NCBI RefSeq assembly: GCF_048564905.1
Contig: NC_133002.1
Coordinates: 61,871,183 to 61,935,182 of the forward strand
Origin: Vicugna pacos
Taxonomy: Eukaryota > Chordata > Mammalia > Artiodactyla > Camelidae
Direction of reading: 5' to 3'
Length of the DNA stretch: 64,000 nucleotides
Made by a program: the position numbers and the translations under genes. Of this stretch, positions 35,645-50,900 are shown in pieces (the stretch's first letter is position 1; each line of letters opens with the position of its first letter). Below the pieces are notes generated by a model. That model was not told the origin of the DNA. It searched no databases and saw only the letters and a list, made by a program, of their open reading frames with translations.

Positions 35645-36022
35645 TCAGTGATGATGTCCACCAGCAGATGAATGGACACACAAAAGCTGACAGACCAAAC
35701 AGTGGCATATCAGGAGCAATGAAAAGGGCTCGCTGCAGACGGGCGCTGCAGAGAGGTGAACCTCGGACGCGCTGCTCAGGGAGGGAAGCAAGAGGACTGA
35801 CACCGCAGGAGTCCGCTTACCTGAAAGGCCTGGACTGCGCAAACCCGCGGAGACAGGAAGCCAGGCCAGGGGGGCCGGGGGACGAGGCCTCTTCTGGGGG
35901 TGATAAAAATGTCCTGGGATTGTGTCGAGGTGATAGTTGCACGGCCCTGTGACTACGCTTGAAAACACAGATGTGTACACTCTGAAACAGCGAACTTCAC
36001 AGCACGTGAATCATATCTCAGT
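35645..36022 (+). mobile_element. L1 (L1M-type) 3' UTR fragment
   Basis: The order of motifs matches an ancient L1 3' UTR: a CAGATGAATGG block, then GGGGGTGATAAAAATGTCCT, GGTGATAGTTGCACGGCCCT, TGTACACTCTGAAACAG and finally CACGTGAATCATATCTCAGT before AAAGCTG. It is 5'-truncated and old. Confidence 0.8.
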
Positions 36023-37349
36023 AAAGCTGTCAGAAACTCGGTGATCAAGGGCGGGAAGGTTTTAGTGCAATATCTTAGAGAATCCGCGAGGAGCTCCTTA
36101 CCCCAACCTTGAACCAAGGCCGGAGCGGAGCCGCACTGGGCGCTCTGCAGCCTAAGGCCTGGAAGCCCAGGAACTCTCACCTGTCGGCCTGACGCCCGTC
36201 CAGTCCACAGCCCAGGGAGTGCCTGGTCACGTCGGCAAACACTCTGGTTCCCAGCATGTTCCCATCCAGGTACTGAGATTAGGACACGGATGTATCTTGT
36301 GTGTGTAAAGGACACAAGGACAGGGTCGGGGGGACGACCGGCCAGCACCTCTTGAGTCCCTCCTGTAATAACCCCCATCAGCATTGCTGCATGAAAGGCC
36401 ACCCCACATTCCGTCCCCAAACCCATATGCTGGGCGGCATAGTGCAGGGCCCCAGCGCCACCCCTGCCTGACAGAATCTCACCCCCAGGGGCTCCCCCCA
36501 CCCAGCCCTCCTGCTGCACCGGGATGTGGCCCCGCCTGCGGGCAGGGGAGGAGGACGTGGGAAGGTATGCCACTGCCAACGGGAAAGGCCGTCCCCCAAC
36601 CTCAGAAGAACTTCTCCCCAACAAGCCTGCCCACCACAGCTGTGCTCTGCCCAGTCGGGCTGAGAGGGGCTCTGGCATTTGCCAAAGAGGCCTTGGAAGG
36701 CAGGTGCATCCACCAAGGTGCTGGCTTCCCCAGGAAGGAGAAGATGCTGCCTGGTGTTCTGAGCCAGCCAGGGGGAGACCCCATGATCCGGGAGGAGACT
36801 GTGGCTTAAAAGAGCTTTGTCTTTATATAAAAACAGCTCCCTGGAGAGGAAGAACTAATTCCCTTTCCGTGTCTAGACTCACGTCACGGGGCAGGGCTGT
36901 GCTGCGGGGGTCTCCCCAGGGGTTCCCAGGCTGCAGCAGGAGGGGCCGAGAGCAGGCCAGCTCTGCTCCCCTGAAGTTGTTCCAGGCAGGCAGGGTGAGG
37001 GAGGGAGTCAGTGCCGAGAGACCAGAGGGGGCAGTGCCTGCCATGCCTGGGCATCGGGAATGACGGTGTCGCTGGAGCTGTGGAGCTGGTCCCTGTGACC
37101 CCTCCAGGCCAGCTCAGGCCAAAGATCGTCCGTAAGCTGGGGCCGGGGCTCCAGAAGAGAAGGGGCTGCCGGGGGGGACTGGCCATCTGGCAGCTCCGGC
37201 AGGTGCTGGTCCAGTAGCCCGTCCACCCACTCCCCACCCCACTTCTCACAGCCCGAGCAGGGGTGGGCATGGACCCGCCCTCCTGGAAGAGGCCAGCAGT
37301 GCCTCCCTTCCTCACAGGGGCCAGGCGGTGGGCTGGGGGTGCTCAGATA

Positions 37350-37640
37350 ACAGAAGATAAACCATTTTAATGCAGACAATTCTGGGGCATTCGGTGCATT
37401 CACCGTGTTGTGCAACCACCACCTCTATCTGGTTCCAGAATATTGTCATGACTCCAGAATAAAACCCCGCACTCCTTAAACAGTAGCCCCATTCCCCTCT
37501 CCCCTGGCCCCCCGCAACCCCCAACCTGCTCCCTGTCCCTGTGGAGCCGCCTCGTCTGCACAAACGGCATCGCGGACGCTGCGGCCCTTTGTGACTGGCC
37601 TTCTTCCCTCCGCGTGGGGCTGCCGGGGCTCATCCGTGCT
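37350..37640 (-). mobile_element. L1 (L1M-type) 3' UTR fragment, reverse
   Basis: GTGTTGTGCAACCACCACCT, CTATCTGGTTCCAGAATATT and CTCATCCGTGCTGTGGCGAG read as the reverse complement of an L1M 3' UTR (TTGTGCAACCATCACC, TTCATCCATGTTGTAGCATG). CpG-rich substitutions and loss of parts indicate great age. Confidence 0.7.
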
Positions 37641-39651
37641 GTGGCGAGTGTCGGGGCCTCCTTCCGGGAAACGGTCCACCGGACGGACAGACGCGTTGAG
37701 CGATGTCAGCGCTGCCTGCGGGGGACCAGACCGCAGTGTAGGGTGGGTGTGCAGGGGGGTGTGAGGGCACCCAGGCTTGGCTGGGAAGCTTTCGGGTAAC
37801 CGTTCTGAGAACGTGGCGGGACCGTGGAGTCATCCATCGTTTGTCCCCATCCTCCCACCCGGTCTCGTACCGCACCTCTGAGGACAAGTGCTGGGACCCA
37901 CTCCAGGCCGAACCCGGAGATGCTTTGCATCATAGCCTTGCAGAGTCTTGGCGGACGCGCTATAAACTCTCAGGAGAAGAAGGTGGATCTTGGAGCCACG
38001 TGAGCACCATGTAAGTTGACGGGGCAGAAACCCCACAGGGGACAGCTGGTGATGGGGGTCGGGAAGAGGCCATGCAGACGTCTGCACCACCCGGGGCACC
38101 GTGCTGTGAGATACTGAGGCCAAGACAGCAAACAGATAGTGAGGCGTCCCCCTCCAGGTAGGCCACGGCCAGGAGGGACTCTTGGTGATGTGTCCCGGTC
38201 TGGTCCCCTCTTCTCCCCCTGGGGTCATACAGCCCTGCTCCCTGGGCCCCCAGGGACCACCCTGCGCAACAGAGACCTCTCTCTCCTCTCTTCGCCTTGA
38301 TGGCCAGCTCCGGCGTGGCTCTCCGGACCCCCGCAGTGACTCAGGGACAAAAGACTGGCTGCTTACTGGAGGAGACCCAATCGTCCCGCACATGCAGGCC
38401 AGCCTGCACCCCTGGACTGTGTCCTGGGCCGCCACCCCGTCACCCCCCTGACGCCAGTAGGCAGGGTAGAACCTCATGGGAAAGCCAGAAAGTCCACTCG
38501 CTCGCTGGTACCATCGCTCTCCTCCTCCACCCCCGGGCTCGGGGCGGCCGGGCGCCACTGATGGTCAGTCTGCCCAGCCTGGTGCAGACACGCCAAGTGC
38601 CAGAGAGCCCCTGGGGGCAGCTGGTGCCAGGCTGGAGTGTGGGGGAGGCAGGGGAACTGCTGCAGCCCCAAGCTGTAAACAGACCGGGAAGCCATAGGCA
38701 TAAAAGTGGGGGACCCCACAGCCCCTGAGCACCCCCAGCTGAGCTGCCTCCCAGAACCCTCGTGGGAAGCCAGGCGGAGGTGAGCTGCGCAGGAGAGAGG
38801 GGGTGTGGGCGCCCAGCTGGGCCGGAGCTGCCCAAGCTGCTTGGTGAGAGATGGGGCCTTGTCTTCCACAGGACAAGGGGCGGCCCTGGGTGCTGGGTGT
38901 ACCCCCGGGAGGCCTAGGGGAGGGGCAGCCCGACACAGCTGGGTCTGCAGGGATGAGCACGTGTGCCTGTGGCGGGGGCCTCTGAGAGCATGGCGGGGAG
39001 CCGGGCATCAGCAGGGGAGGCTGAGACCCACTCACTGACCGCAGGGCGCCTGGTGCTGGCGGGGAACAGGGTGGAAGGGCCTGGCACGACAGAGGGTCCA
39101 AGGCCCCCAGACCCAGCGACTCAGATGGGCGTGCTGAGCCAGCTCTGGGCCCCCGTGCCCAGCCCCGATCCCGATGGGCCACTACTGCCTCCATCACCCC
39201 TTCGCACCTCCCTCCAGCCGACGAAGCCTTTTCCTCACTCAGCGCCTGAATTTGGTGATTTACTCTGGGAGCCTAAATGCAGACAGCAGCCCCCAGCAGG
39301 GCCACATGGGTGGTCCAGGGTGGTCTGGGGTCAGGGGAGGCCCCTGCCAGCCTTGGAAGGGGCGTCTGGGACACAGCAGTACTGAGGATGTGTGGGTGTC
39401 TGTGGGGGTCTCAGCTCGGCCTTAGAGTTCTGGCCGGCTTTGGTTGTGGAGGGCACTGAAGTTGAAGGGGAAGGCGGGGGCTCTCTTCTAGGAGGGGAGA
39501 CGAAGACACAGGGCATTTTCAGGCACTGGGAGCACCTCAGGAGGCCGGGCAGGGGGCCTCAGGGTCAGCTCTGTGTGGTGCCCCACAGCCCCCTCCCACC
39601 CCGGGCTCGGCACACCAGGTGTGGTGCCATTCCTGGCCCTGGGTCAGGCAC

Positions 39652-39657
39652 TATAAA
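39652..39657 (+). promoter_or_regulatory. TATA-like box upstream of PVALEF
   Basis: CACTATAAACACG is a good TATA-type sequence on the plus strand, 1.7 kb before the first coding exon of PVALEF, which itself is preceded by a splice acceptor. It could serve a non-coding first exon. No further support is visible. Confidence 0.25.
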
Positions 39658-40224
39658 CACGCCAGCTGCAGCCTGAGGCCCAGGCCCTGCCTCACTGCTA
39701 TCTCCAGCTCTGATCGCACTCCCCAGCCTTCGTGCCGGGGCTGTGGGGGTGCCCCAGAGAGCAGTGCGGTGGGAGGGGGTGACGAACAGCCCAGCCCAGG
39801 CACCCACAGCGCCATGCTGTCAGGGTGTCAACCGCAGGCTTGGCCAGACCTGGCCTGGGATTTGGCCCAGTCCCTCCTCCACAAAGCGGGTGACTTGGCC
39901 CCTGGCAGGGCCCCAGTGGCAGACAGGGCCTCCCTTCTCTCCAGGGTAGACCCTGAGATTCCAGAGTGGGAGAGGAGACTCAGGGTCTCAGCTCAAGATG
40001 CAAGGTGGTGGGGCCTGTCCTGTGGGCCTTCATGGCCTGGACCTGCCTCTGATCCCAGCTGACCACCCCCACCCCACCGCCCGTGCTGGCTGTGGGAACT
40101 GGCCATCACGGGGGACACGTGGAGGCCCTAGCTCGAGGCCCAACACCGGGTCCAGCACCCTTTCCCACCATCTCCTTCCCTCATGGCTCCTTGTACCACC
40201 CTGCGAAGGGACAGGGCAGGCAGG

Positions 40225-40290
40225 GGTCTCCCCACTTCACAGATGAGGAGCCCGAGGCCTGGAGCAGCTTGGGGGCATGCCCGGGGTCCG
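40225..40290 (+). mobile_element. MIR-like remnant
   Basis: CCCACTTCACAGATGAGGAG then CCCGAGGCCTGGAGCAG resembles the MIR segment TTTTACAGATGAGGAAACTGAGG. Confidence 0.4.
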
Positions 40291-40923
40291 GAAGCAAGAC
40301 GCAGCCCTGCTCCTGCTGCAGGGTTGAGCTGCAATCTTTGACCCGTGACTTCTCTATTAGGAGGAAGGTAGACCCCTCCGGCCACTGCCTGGCCAGCTTG
40401 CAACCCGCAGGCCACTGGGAGGCCTTTCCTGGCGGCGGTGGTAGCAGGTTCCAGAAGGCTCCACTGCCCCATGAACTCTGGAGAGGGCCGAGGGGCCTCT
40501 GAAATAGCTGCTGTGCCACGAGCCCCAGGACCCAACCCCCCGGGGACGGCAACCGGAGAGCTCAGCAGGTCACAAGGCGCTGGCGTCGGGGCACAGGACA
40601 GCCTGGGCCCAGACCCCACCTGCTTGGCTGGAATCCCGCCTGCCTCAGTGGCTCCTGCCTGACTCTCCAGGAGGTGGGGACAGTGACAGAGGCACTTCCT
40701 CAGGGGCTGTGGGCAGATGCGTGGCAGGCTGCCCTCTCGAGCGCCTGGGAAGGTGAGGTGGTCATCCCGCTCCAAGCGTGCTGGGGCCTTGCTCAGTCCA
40801 GGGCCAGGTCGAAATTGGCCTGCACCCACCACGCTTCGCCACTGGCAGTTAGTGTCCAGCCAGGATGACCAGGGCCCGGCGGCCCGGGGTCCAGGAGAGA
40901 GAGGTCAAGGCCTTGGGCCCTGA

Positions 40924-43488
<2,565 letters not shown>

Positions 43489-44639
43489 ACCTGGGCCTGG
43501 GTGTGTGGGGGGGGAGGTGCGGGGTCAGTGGGCTGGGGACAGGGCCGTGGGTCTCTGGGGGAAGGCTGGGGGCAGGGGAGCACGGGGGGTGCGCCCAGCC
43601 CCTGCCCCTCTTGTGCCTACTTCACTGGGGCACCCTCGGAGGGCGGTCCCACCTCCAGCCCCGGCCCTCCCAGGTCAGCCCTCCCAGCTCGGTGCTCTCT
43701 GGACCCTAGACCACCTTCTTCCCCAGCCTGAGCTGGGCTCTGCACAGGCTCCTCACCAGGCTGGGTCCGAGGCCGCTGGGAGTCCATACGGCAGCAGTGT
43801 GAGCAGAGTGTGGGGACAGCTGCAGCCCCAGGGTGAGGCCCCAGGCGCCTGGCAGGAGCCCTGCACCCTGCACTGAGGACTGGATGCATCCAGGACTCGC
43901 ATCTCTGGTGACCACGTCTCCCTGCCCCTCCCCTTCTCCCCAGCTCTTCCTGCAGGAGTCCTGCTGCCCCACCCCAAGCCACCTGGCCCGCCCCAGCCTC
44001 TGCTCCTCCCACACTCGCGCTTGCGCACCTAGCGGGCTCCCATCTCCTGGGTTAGCACCTGCGTGCCGGCAGCTCCCACGCAGGCCTCTCTCCCATACGC
44101 CAGACTCCAGGCTCCTCTGCTGGTTCTGGCTGCCCACTTCAGATGGAGGCACCTGACTTGACGTGCCCAAGGCTGAGAGCCATCTTCCCCTGGAGTCCCA
44201 CCCACAGCTGCCCACTTCTCAGAGCTGCCGTGGGCTGCTCTGGCAGGGGGCCCATGGTCACCACGCACAAGGCATGGCTGTGCTCCACCCCCCACCCTGG
44301 GGACTGGTTGCTGAGAGCGCTGGCCCCCATCCCCGCCCCCTGCTTGTGTCCACGTGGGAGCCACAGGTTCCCTCCTCCAGCTGCCGTGGGACTCCAGACC
44401 CTCTAGGATGGAGGAGCCAAAGGTGGCTGGCTCATCCCCCGGGTGAAGGCACTGCCCCCAGGACCCCCCATGCTGAGCTGCCGCAGGCGCCAAGGCAGAC
44501 AGACTTACCAGGGTCTGCCTGTAGCAGCCGCGTGTACTCCCGGCTCACACCATCCTCACCTCGTCTCCCCCCCCCGCAAGGTAACCCCACTAGTGTTGCC
44601 CTCGACGTGCACCGGAGACCCCCACCCCCCCACCTGGCC

Positions 44640-44960
44640 ACCACCACCTCTTGCTTGGATGACCACCTGTTCCCCTACATTGGTCTCCCTGCTTCTACCC
44701 TCCAACAGTGGGCTCCCAACATAGCAGCCAGAGAGTTCCTTTCAAAATAGAAGTCAGACCCGTCACCTCACTTGGAAATTTCTAGAGCCTCCTTTCCACA
44801 CAGTTGAGCCAGGTCCTTGAGACATTCACATGCTCCCAGGCCCTCCCAGCCCTACTGCAGCCACACTGGCCTCCCCACTGCTCTGTTTCTCCACCGCACT
44901 CACCACCCCCGAGTTCACCAAGCCACTGGCTTACACACTGTGTCTGCTATGAGCAAGGAA
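44640..44960. mobile_element. L2 LINE remnant
   Basis: TTGGTCTCCCTGCTTCTACC, AGCAGCCAGAGAGTTCCTTT, CAGACCCGTCACCTCACTTG and GCCACACTGGCCTCC occur in the order of the L2 3' region (TGGTCTCCCTGCTTC, CAGCCAGAGTGATCTTT, TCATGTCACTCCCCTGC, CCACACTGGCCTTC). It is old and broken. Confidence 0.6.
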
Positions 44961-45224
44961 AGCATCCAGGACGTGGGTTCTTAGATCTCGGGAAGGAAAG
45001 CCGGGGAGGTGAGCCTGCTGTCGGCACAGGGTCCCTGGCAGGGTCTGCAGCTGGTAACAGCGGCCAAGAGGCCGAGCGGCTGAGGAGGGCGTCCACTACC
45101 TGCCACGGAGGAGGGTCTTTGCTTGTGGGGCCTGTGGGGTAAGACTGAGCGGCCCAGTCTCGGCCAGCCCCACCCCTGCCTAAGTGTTGCCAGAGCAAAA
45201 GTAGTCCTTCCAGAACCAGGGGCC

Positions 45225-45310
45225 AAATTCAAGTCAATGCAGAGCACACCTGGCCACACCCATTCGTTTGCATATTGTCTGCGGCTGGGCTGCGTTTGGC
45301 GCAGGAAGGC
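45225..45310. mobile_element. Possible hAT-Charlie DNA transposon remnant
   Basis: GGCCACACCCATTCGTTTGC then ATATTGTCTGCGGCTG resembles a segment common in hAT-Charlie elements (CATTCGTTTACGTATTGTCTATGGCTGC). Short and unsupported by terminal repeats. Confidence 0.35.
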
Positions 45311-45394
45311 TGAGGGGAGGCGCACCGTGCAGACGCCACGTGGGGGGAGCTGGCGTGGCTGCTACTGTCGGCTGAAGGAGACTTTAAGGCAAGA

Positions 45395-45650
45395 AACACT
45401 GCGAGGCAAAGAGGGACAGTTTGTAAAGATAAAGGGTCAATTCATCGGGAAAGCACACAGCTCTAAATATGGATGCACCTCCTAACACAGCCTCAGAATG
45501 CGTAAAGCAAAAATGAGCCGGCTGAAATGAAAAAACGGCGACGCGCAGCCACAGCGGCAGCCCTGAGTTCCTCTCCCGGGAGCTGAGAAAGCGAGCAGGA
45601 AAGAAGCCAGTAAAGACAAGACGACTCGAAAAACACAAGGAAATAACCGA
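45395..45650 (+). mobile_element. L1 ORF2-derived fragment
   Basis: AAAGAGGGACAGTTTGTAAA, GATAAAGGGTCAATTCATCG, TAAATATGGATGCACCTCC and CACAGCCTCAGAATGCGTAA follow the well-known L1 ORF2 segment (AAAGAGGGACATTTTATAAT, AAAGGGTCAATTCA, TAAATATATATGCACC). It is a decayed piece with no coding role. Confidence 0.7.
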
Positions 45651-46074
45651 GGAGCTAAAAGCTGAGGAAACCTTTCCTGGGAGGCCGGCCCCCACCCAAG
45701 GGCACAGAGCCCCCCGCCTACTCTCCCTACCCGTGGGGAGCGGGAGGGCGTCTCAGTCCCCTCCCCCTGGAGCACACCTGCGCAGGTGCCAGAGCCTCTT
45801 CCCACCCCCACCATTCTGGCCTCTCAGGGACACGCTCCCACCAGCTGGGACATGTGAGATGCCACCGCGAGGCTCATGGGCAGGTCGTGGGCAGGACGGA
45901 GGCCAGGGTGACACAAAGCCCAAGCCCCTTCGTGTCAGGAGTAGACGCCTTCTCTGTGACACAAAACCACAGAACACCTGAGTAAGATTAAAGCGAAGAG
46001 CTGAGACAGCAGCAGAGGTCGGGGGCGCATGGGATGCAGAGGCCGGCCCAGGAGGGGCGCCCTGCCTGTCCTCG

Positions 46075-46195
46075 TCAACGGGTGGACAGACGGACAGACG
46101 GAGGAATGAGCAAATTAATGAATGAACAAATGAACAGATAAATGGATGGGTGGATGGATGGAAGAACAAACGAATGGACAGATGAACAGAAAGCT
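46075..46195. repeat. Degenerate 4-bp repeat (TGGA/TGAA)
   Basis: GGTGGACAGACGGACAGACG is followed by AATGAATGAACAAATGAACA and GGATGGGTGGATGGATGG, a decayed tetranucleotide array in the intergenic region between PVALEF and CEP131. Confidence 0.75.
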
Positions 46196-47837
46196 GTAAA
46201 TAAGGAATCGGGCACCGTCTCCCTGACTGGAAAGGCCCCACTGTCCGTTTCCCTGCTGCTTCTCTGGTTGCCAAGAAAGAGCCACCCCATCCCCACCGCC
46301 TCTCTCTGAAAGTTTCCTCAAGGGTCTGTCTTCCCATCTGCTGAAACCCTTACTTGCAAAAATACCCTGGTTTGGTAACTTACAGCCACTTCCCCCAGCA
46401 GCTCCCAGATAAAACTACATCTGGGGGCAGGTCAGAGTGTCCAAAGGCCTGTCAGGACGAGCTGTTTCTGCCCCTGTTTGATCCCTGCCCTCCCCAAGCC
46501 CCCCGCCTGGAGACCAGCCAGCAGCCAACTCCCTCTGCTTCTGCGGCAGCTCAGGGAGGCTCAGGCAGGCCCAGCACCTGAAGCCCGCAGCCCACTGAGC
46601 TGGCCGCCCGCTGCCCCTCCCTGGCAGGGCCCCCTCCGAGCCCTTGCTCCTGGAGTCCAGCCCCTCCTCATCTCTTTTCTGGCACTCGGGAGGAATGCCT
46701 CGAATGGCCAGCCTGGCTCTCAGAGCAGCAGGCGGGGGGTGTGTGTGTGTGTGGGTGTGTGGGTGCTCCAGGGACAAAGCTGTGTGAGGGGAGGCAGGCG
46801 GTGCTGGGACCCCTGAGGGCGACTGGGCGGGTCCCCTCCTCACCTCAAGCCCTTGGCCTGGGAGCCCCAGTCAGAGCCGGAGGGGCTGCGAGGACTGTTC
46901 CTCGCCTGGCAGCGATGGAGGGGCCGCGGACAGCACTCGCGCTCTGCCTGGGACCAGGCCGGGCTCTTCGCCCCGGGACGGGTCAGGCCAGGGCAGCCCG
47001 CTCCCCTCGCTGCCTGCCGCACCCGGTGCTCGCCCTGGGCTCTGCGCAGGGTAGGCTCCAGCACAAGGGGGGAGCAGCCATCCTGTGCTGGGACTGAGAG
47101 TGGCTGCAGCCGGGACCCACACCAGAGAGCCCTGCCCCCGGGGCCTTTAGAGGGCTCGGAAGGGGCTCCACCTCCACCAGGGCAGCCCCGTGCAGCCCCA
47201 CGGCCGTGTGACACCCATGCCAGTAGGAGGGCCATCCTGGCCAGCACCAGCTCTCCCCAGCAGCCTGGTCCCAGCACCCTTGGCGGGTGGCGGCAGCAGC
47301 TGTGACGGAGCGCCCGGCAGGAGGGTGGGGGAGACAAGGCCCCAGAGAAGTGTCTCCTGTGCTGGGCTCTTGCTCCCGCGCCTAGGCCTCCACCCTCCTT
47401 GTGTGCAGGGCCTGTCCAGTGCTCATTCCTCGAGGGCTCCAGGCTGTCACACCCCCAGGGGGTGCCCCAAGTAGGGGAAGGAAGGAGAAGGCCTCAGGGA
47501 GGCTGGCCCGTTCTCCAGCCGTGGAAGGGTAGGGGAGGAAGCACAGAGCTCCTCTGGGGACAGGGGTGGGGTGTGGCGAGCAGGGGCCTGAGTGCCACAG
47601 GGCTTGTCCAGGACAGAACAGAGAGCCACTCTCTGCTCGGGGACCAGGGCCCAAGCTGAGGGGCTGCAGGGCCAGGCAGGGAACATTGGGGGCAGGCTGA
47701 GAGCAGAGCCGGGTCAGGGCCCCCATGCCTGGGCCCTCCGTGGGGGGGCCCTCCAGTGGCCTCTGCCCCCGCCACTCTGGACCCCAGCCCAGGAGAGACA
47801 GACGAGGCAGGTCACACGAAGTACAAAAAAACACCAC

Positions 47838-47843
47838 TTTATG
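47838..47843 (-). terminator. CEP131: Likely poly(A) signal of CEP131 (CATAAA)
   Basis: The minus strand carries CATAAA, a known weaker variant of AATAAA, about 75 nt after the CEP131 stop. It is followed by GTGGTGTTTTTTTG, a GT/T-rich element expected just past the cleavage site. This gives a 3' UTR of roughly 90-100 nt. No canonical AATAAA lies nearby on that strand. Confidence 0.55.
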
Positions 47844-47914
47844 TTATGGCGCTCTCCCCATGGGGCGCCCTCAGCCTGCTGCTGTCAGAATGTCCACTAT
47901 CCACACGCTGGCAG

Positions 47915-50900
47915 TCACTTGGTGCTCGGAAATGGCCGCCCGTGCTGCTCCAGCAGCTCCTCCAGGTGGTCGGCCCGCTTCATCGCGGCCTGCAACGTGC
48001 CATCGGGGTCAGGCCTGAGCTCCCCTGCCCGCCCCCAGGCCGCCAGCCGCGAGGACCCACCTCGTGCTGCTTCCGGAGGCTGTTCACGGCCTCCTCCTTC
48101 TTTGCCAGGGCCACCTTCACCCTGCAGGGGTGCGCATAGTGGGCTTCTGTGCGGCGCCCACCGGACCCCCAGGCCAGCCTGCAGCTCCAAGTGGGGGTCC
48201 TCCACCCCCCGAAGAGCAGGAGGGGCCACTGTCCTGCCACCCCCGTCCCAGCCCTGCTGACTGAGGGCACAGGGCCACCTGGAGCAGCTGACAACAGGTC
48301 CTGTGTGTGACCTTGTGGCAGGCCCCGTGTGAGTCCACGCCCCTTGGGAAGGGGCCCTGCTTACAGGGGGACAAGAAGCCCTCACCGCACGCCTGCCTCT
48401 CAGAGCCCACAGAGGGTAGGTGGGCAGGGGCTAGGAAGGCCTCTGGGGTCCCCGGGGAGGGGCACACCTGCTCACTGTGGCCTCACAGGGCCTCCTTCCC
48501 TTCTGCATGGCACCTGCTCTGACCAGCCCAGGGGGCTCCTTTCCCAACACCCGCACGGGGGGCACTTGCCCTGACTCGGGGCGGCCAGGCTTCTTCCTGG
48601 GGCCGGCAGCCAAGCACCACCCAGAGGGAATGACCTAGCCTCAAACACGGAGCGGAGCCGGCAGCAGCCGTGGCTGCAGGGCCCAGCTCTGCACCAGCGG
48701 GAAGGAGGCAGCAAGATGGGCACGCCGCCCGCTCACCTTCCTCGGCCCACCGTCCTTTTTGGAGCCGCGGGGTCCTGCCCGCCTCCCTGCCCCTGCGCTC
48801 CCCGAGGACCCAGCCAGCCCTGCAGCACACCTCCCGTGCACCTCCTCCAGCTCCGCCTGCTTCTCCCTCGTCAGCTGCTCTAGCTCCAGCCGCCGGCGGG
48901 CCCGCAGCTCAGCCAGCTCGGCCCTGACCTGCCGGTTCTCCTCCTCGGAGGCTGCCAGCCGGTCAGCGAACTCCTGGCGAAGGACCTGGGCCAGGCTGCT
49001 GCGCTCGCCGGCCAGCTGCTCGTTCACCTGGGGGATGTGGGGTCATGGGAGGGTGCGGGCGGCGCGGGCGGTGGGGGAACCGGGGGCCGGGCTGCCCATC
49101 CCACCTGCTCACCGCCCTCATGTCTGCCAGCTCCTTCTCCTTCTGCCGCACCAGGCCCTGCAGACGCACGTTCTCCCCCTCGGCCTCCCCGAGGCGCCCC
49201 TTCAGCTCCGCACACCGTTCCTGGAGCTTCCGCTCCGATCTTTCCAGCTCCGAGAGCTCCGCCTCGTACTTGTCCCTGACGCGCTTGACGCTGGCGGCAG
49301 GAGGGGCAGGGTCGGGGCAGCGCACAGCTGGCTTCCCCGCCCCCCCCCCCGGGACGCGGGGCCTCACCGGCTCTCGGCCGCCCGCTCACTCTCCTCCCTG
49401 GCCAGCGTCATGTCGGCCTCCAGCCGGCGGACGACCCGCTCGATCTCCTCGTCTCGGCCTCTCCGGACCTCCTCCTTCAGCTCCCGCTCCCGGCTCAGCA
49501 ACCATGCTTCCTGGCGGGGAGGCAGGGGGCTCAGTGGGCTGGCTGAGGGTGGCGGAGGGAGGCTGAGGGAGGCCAAGGGCCAGGAGGGCCACGTGGGCTC
49601 CCAGGACACCCGACAGGGGGGATGGAGTGGCCTGCCCCTGCCCCAGGCCCCACCTGTCCGCAGGGGTGGGGGCCGGGCCGTCATCAGGGGCATAAGCAGG
49701 AGCTGTCAGCACAGCCTGGTGCTTCTCCCCAACCCAGAGACCCGGGACAACACGATGAGGAATGTCTGCTGCCAGACGGACCCTCACAATAAAAGGGACC
49801 TCATCTGACTGCCGAGGGTGGGAAGGCAATTTTAAAACTTCCATCAAGTTTAACATGCTCACGTCTGCGAACAGACCCCACAGATACAGTGACCCTCCAT
49901 GCACTGCTAGGGCGGGGACAGGGTGGCTGCTAGGCCACCGCTCAGGTTTCGTCGCCAGGCTGATGCCTTGCATGGGACCGTGTCCTCTCCGCCATGGCCT
50001 CTTCCATTAGAGCAGGAGAGCCTGCCAGCGCAGTCCACCCCCGGAAGGCCAGAGGGGACAAGGAGAGGCCTGACCCCACCTGTGCCCCTCACACTGGCTG
50101 CAGGGTAGCCTGTCAATTTTGAGAGCAGCTACCTGGACAAGGGGAGGATGAGGAAAATACCCCACTGTCCCATGGAACCTGCTCCAGCCCCCTCGTCTCC
50201 CCTGCTTCCCTCTAGCAGGACAGAGGCAGCACATTCAAGCAGGGTCAGAATCACACCGCCCACCCACAAGCACCCAGGCAGCCACAGCAGCCTGGGTAGC
50301 TGGGGGTGCTGGGCAGGAGGGGAGGGAGGGAGGGAGGGGAGGGAGGGACGGAGGGAGGGAAGCCCCCACCCCCCAGCCCAGCCACACCCGCCTCCCACCT
50401 CCTTCTTGGCGGAGTTGGCCTCCCACATCTGTTTCTCCACCTCCAGCTGGTCCTTCAGGGCCTTCAGCTCCATCTGGGGACGGATGACGGTGTGAGAGCG
50501 GGCCTTGTGGGCCACTCCGCACCCAGAGCCTGTCTGCCGGGGGGGCCTGGACGGGGCCTGCGGTCAAGCTGGGGTCTGTGGGGAGCTGGCTGGGCAGACC
50601 AGTCGTGGGGACACAGGCTCGCCCAATGCTCTAAGCGGCTGCCAGCCCGGCAGGTGGGGGCCAGCCCCGGTGGCGGCCCCTCCCCTGCAGTGTGGGTGCC
50701 CCGGGCTGAGCTGGGGGGCGGGGGCAGGGCCGACCCGGTGCCGGCGCTCCTGCTCCTCTCTCCGCTTCTCAAACTCAGCCCGCAGGGCCCGGCCCCCGGC
50801 CGAGCTGCTCTCCTCCAGCTGCTGCCTCAGCTCCTCCAGCTCCGCCCGCTGCCTGCAGGAGAGCACGGGTCAGTCCGCAGCGACGGTGGCGGGTCGGCTG

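Larger units (their letters stand above)
43489..47837. other. Intergenic PVALEF-CEP131
   Basis: Contains an L2 (44640-44960), a possible hAT piece and an L1 ORF2 piece (45225-45650) and a degenerate tetranucleotide array (46075-46195). No gene recognised. Confidence 0.6.

Noticed and set aside
36822-36834. TTTATATAAAAAC as a promoter TATA box
   Set aside because: No downstream exon, initiator or gene is associated with it.
48759-49808. 349-codon open frame on the plus strand
   Set aside because: Antisense shadow of CEP131 exons near 48831-49510.
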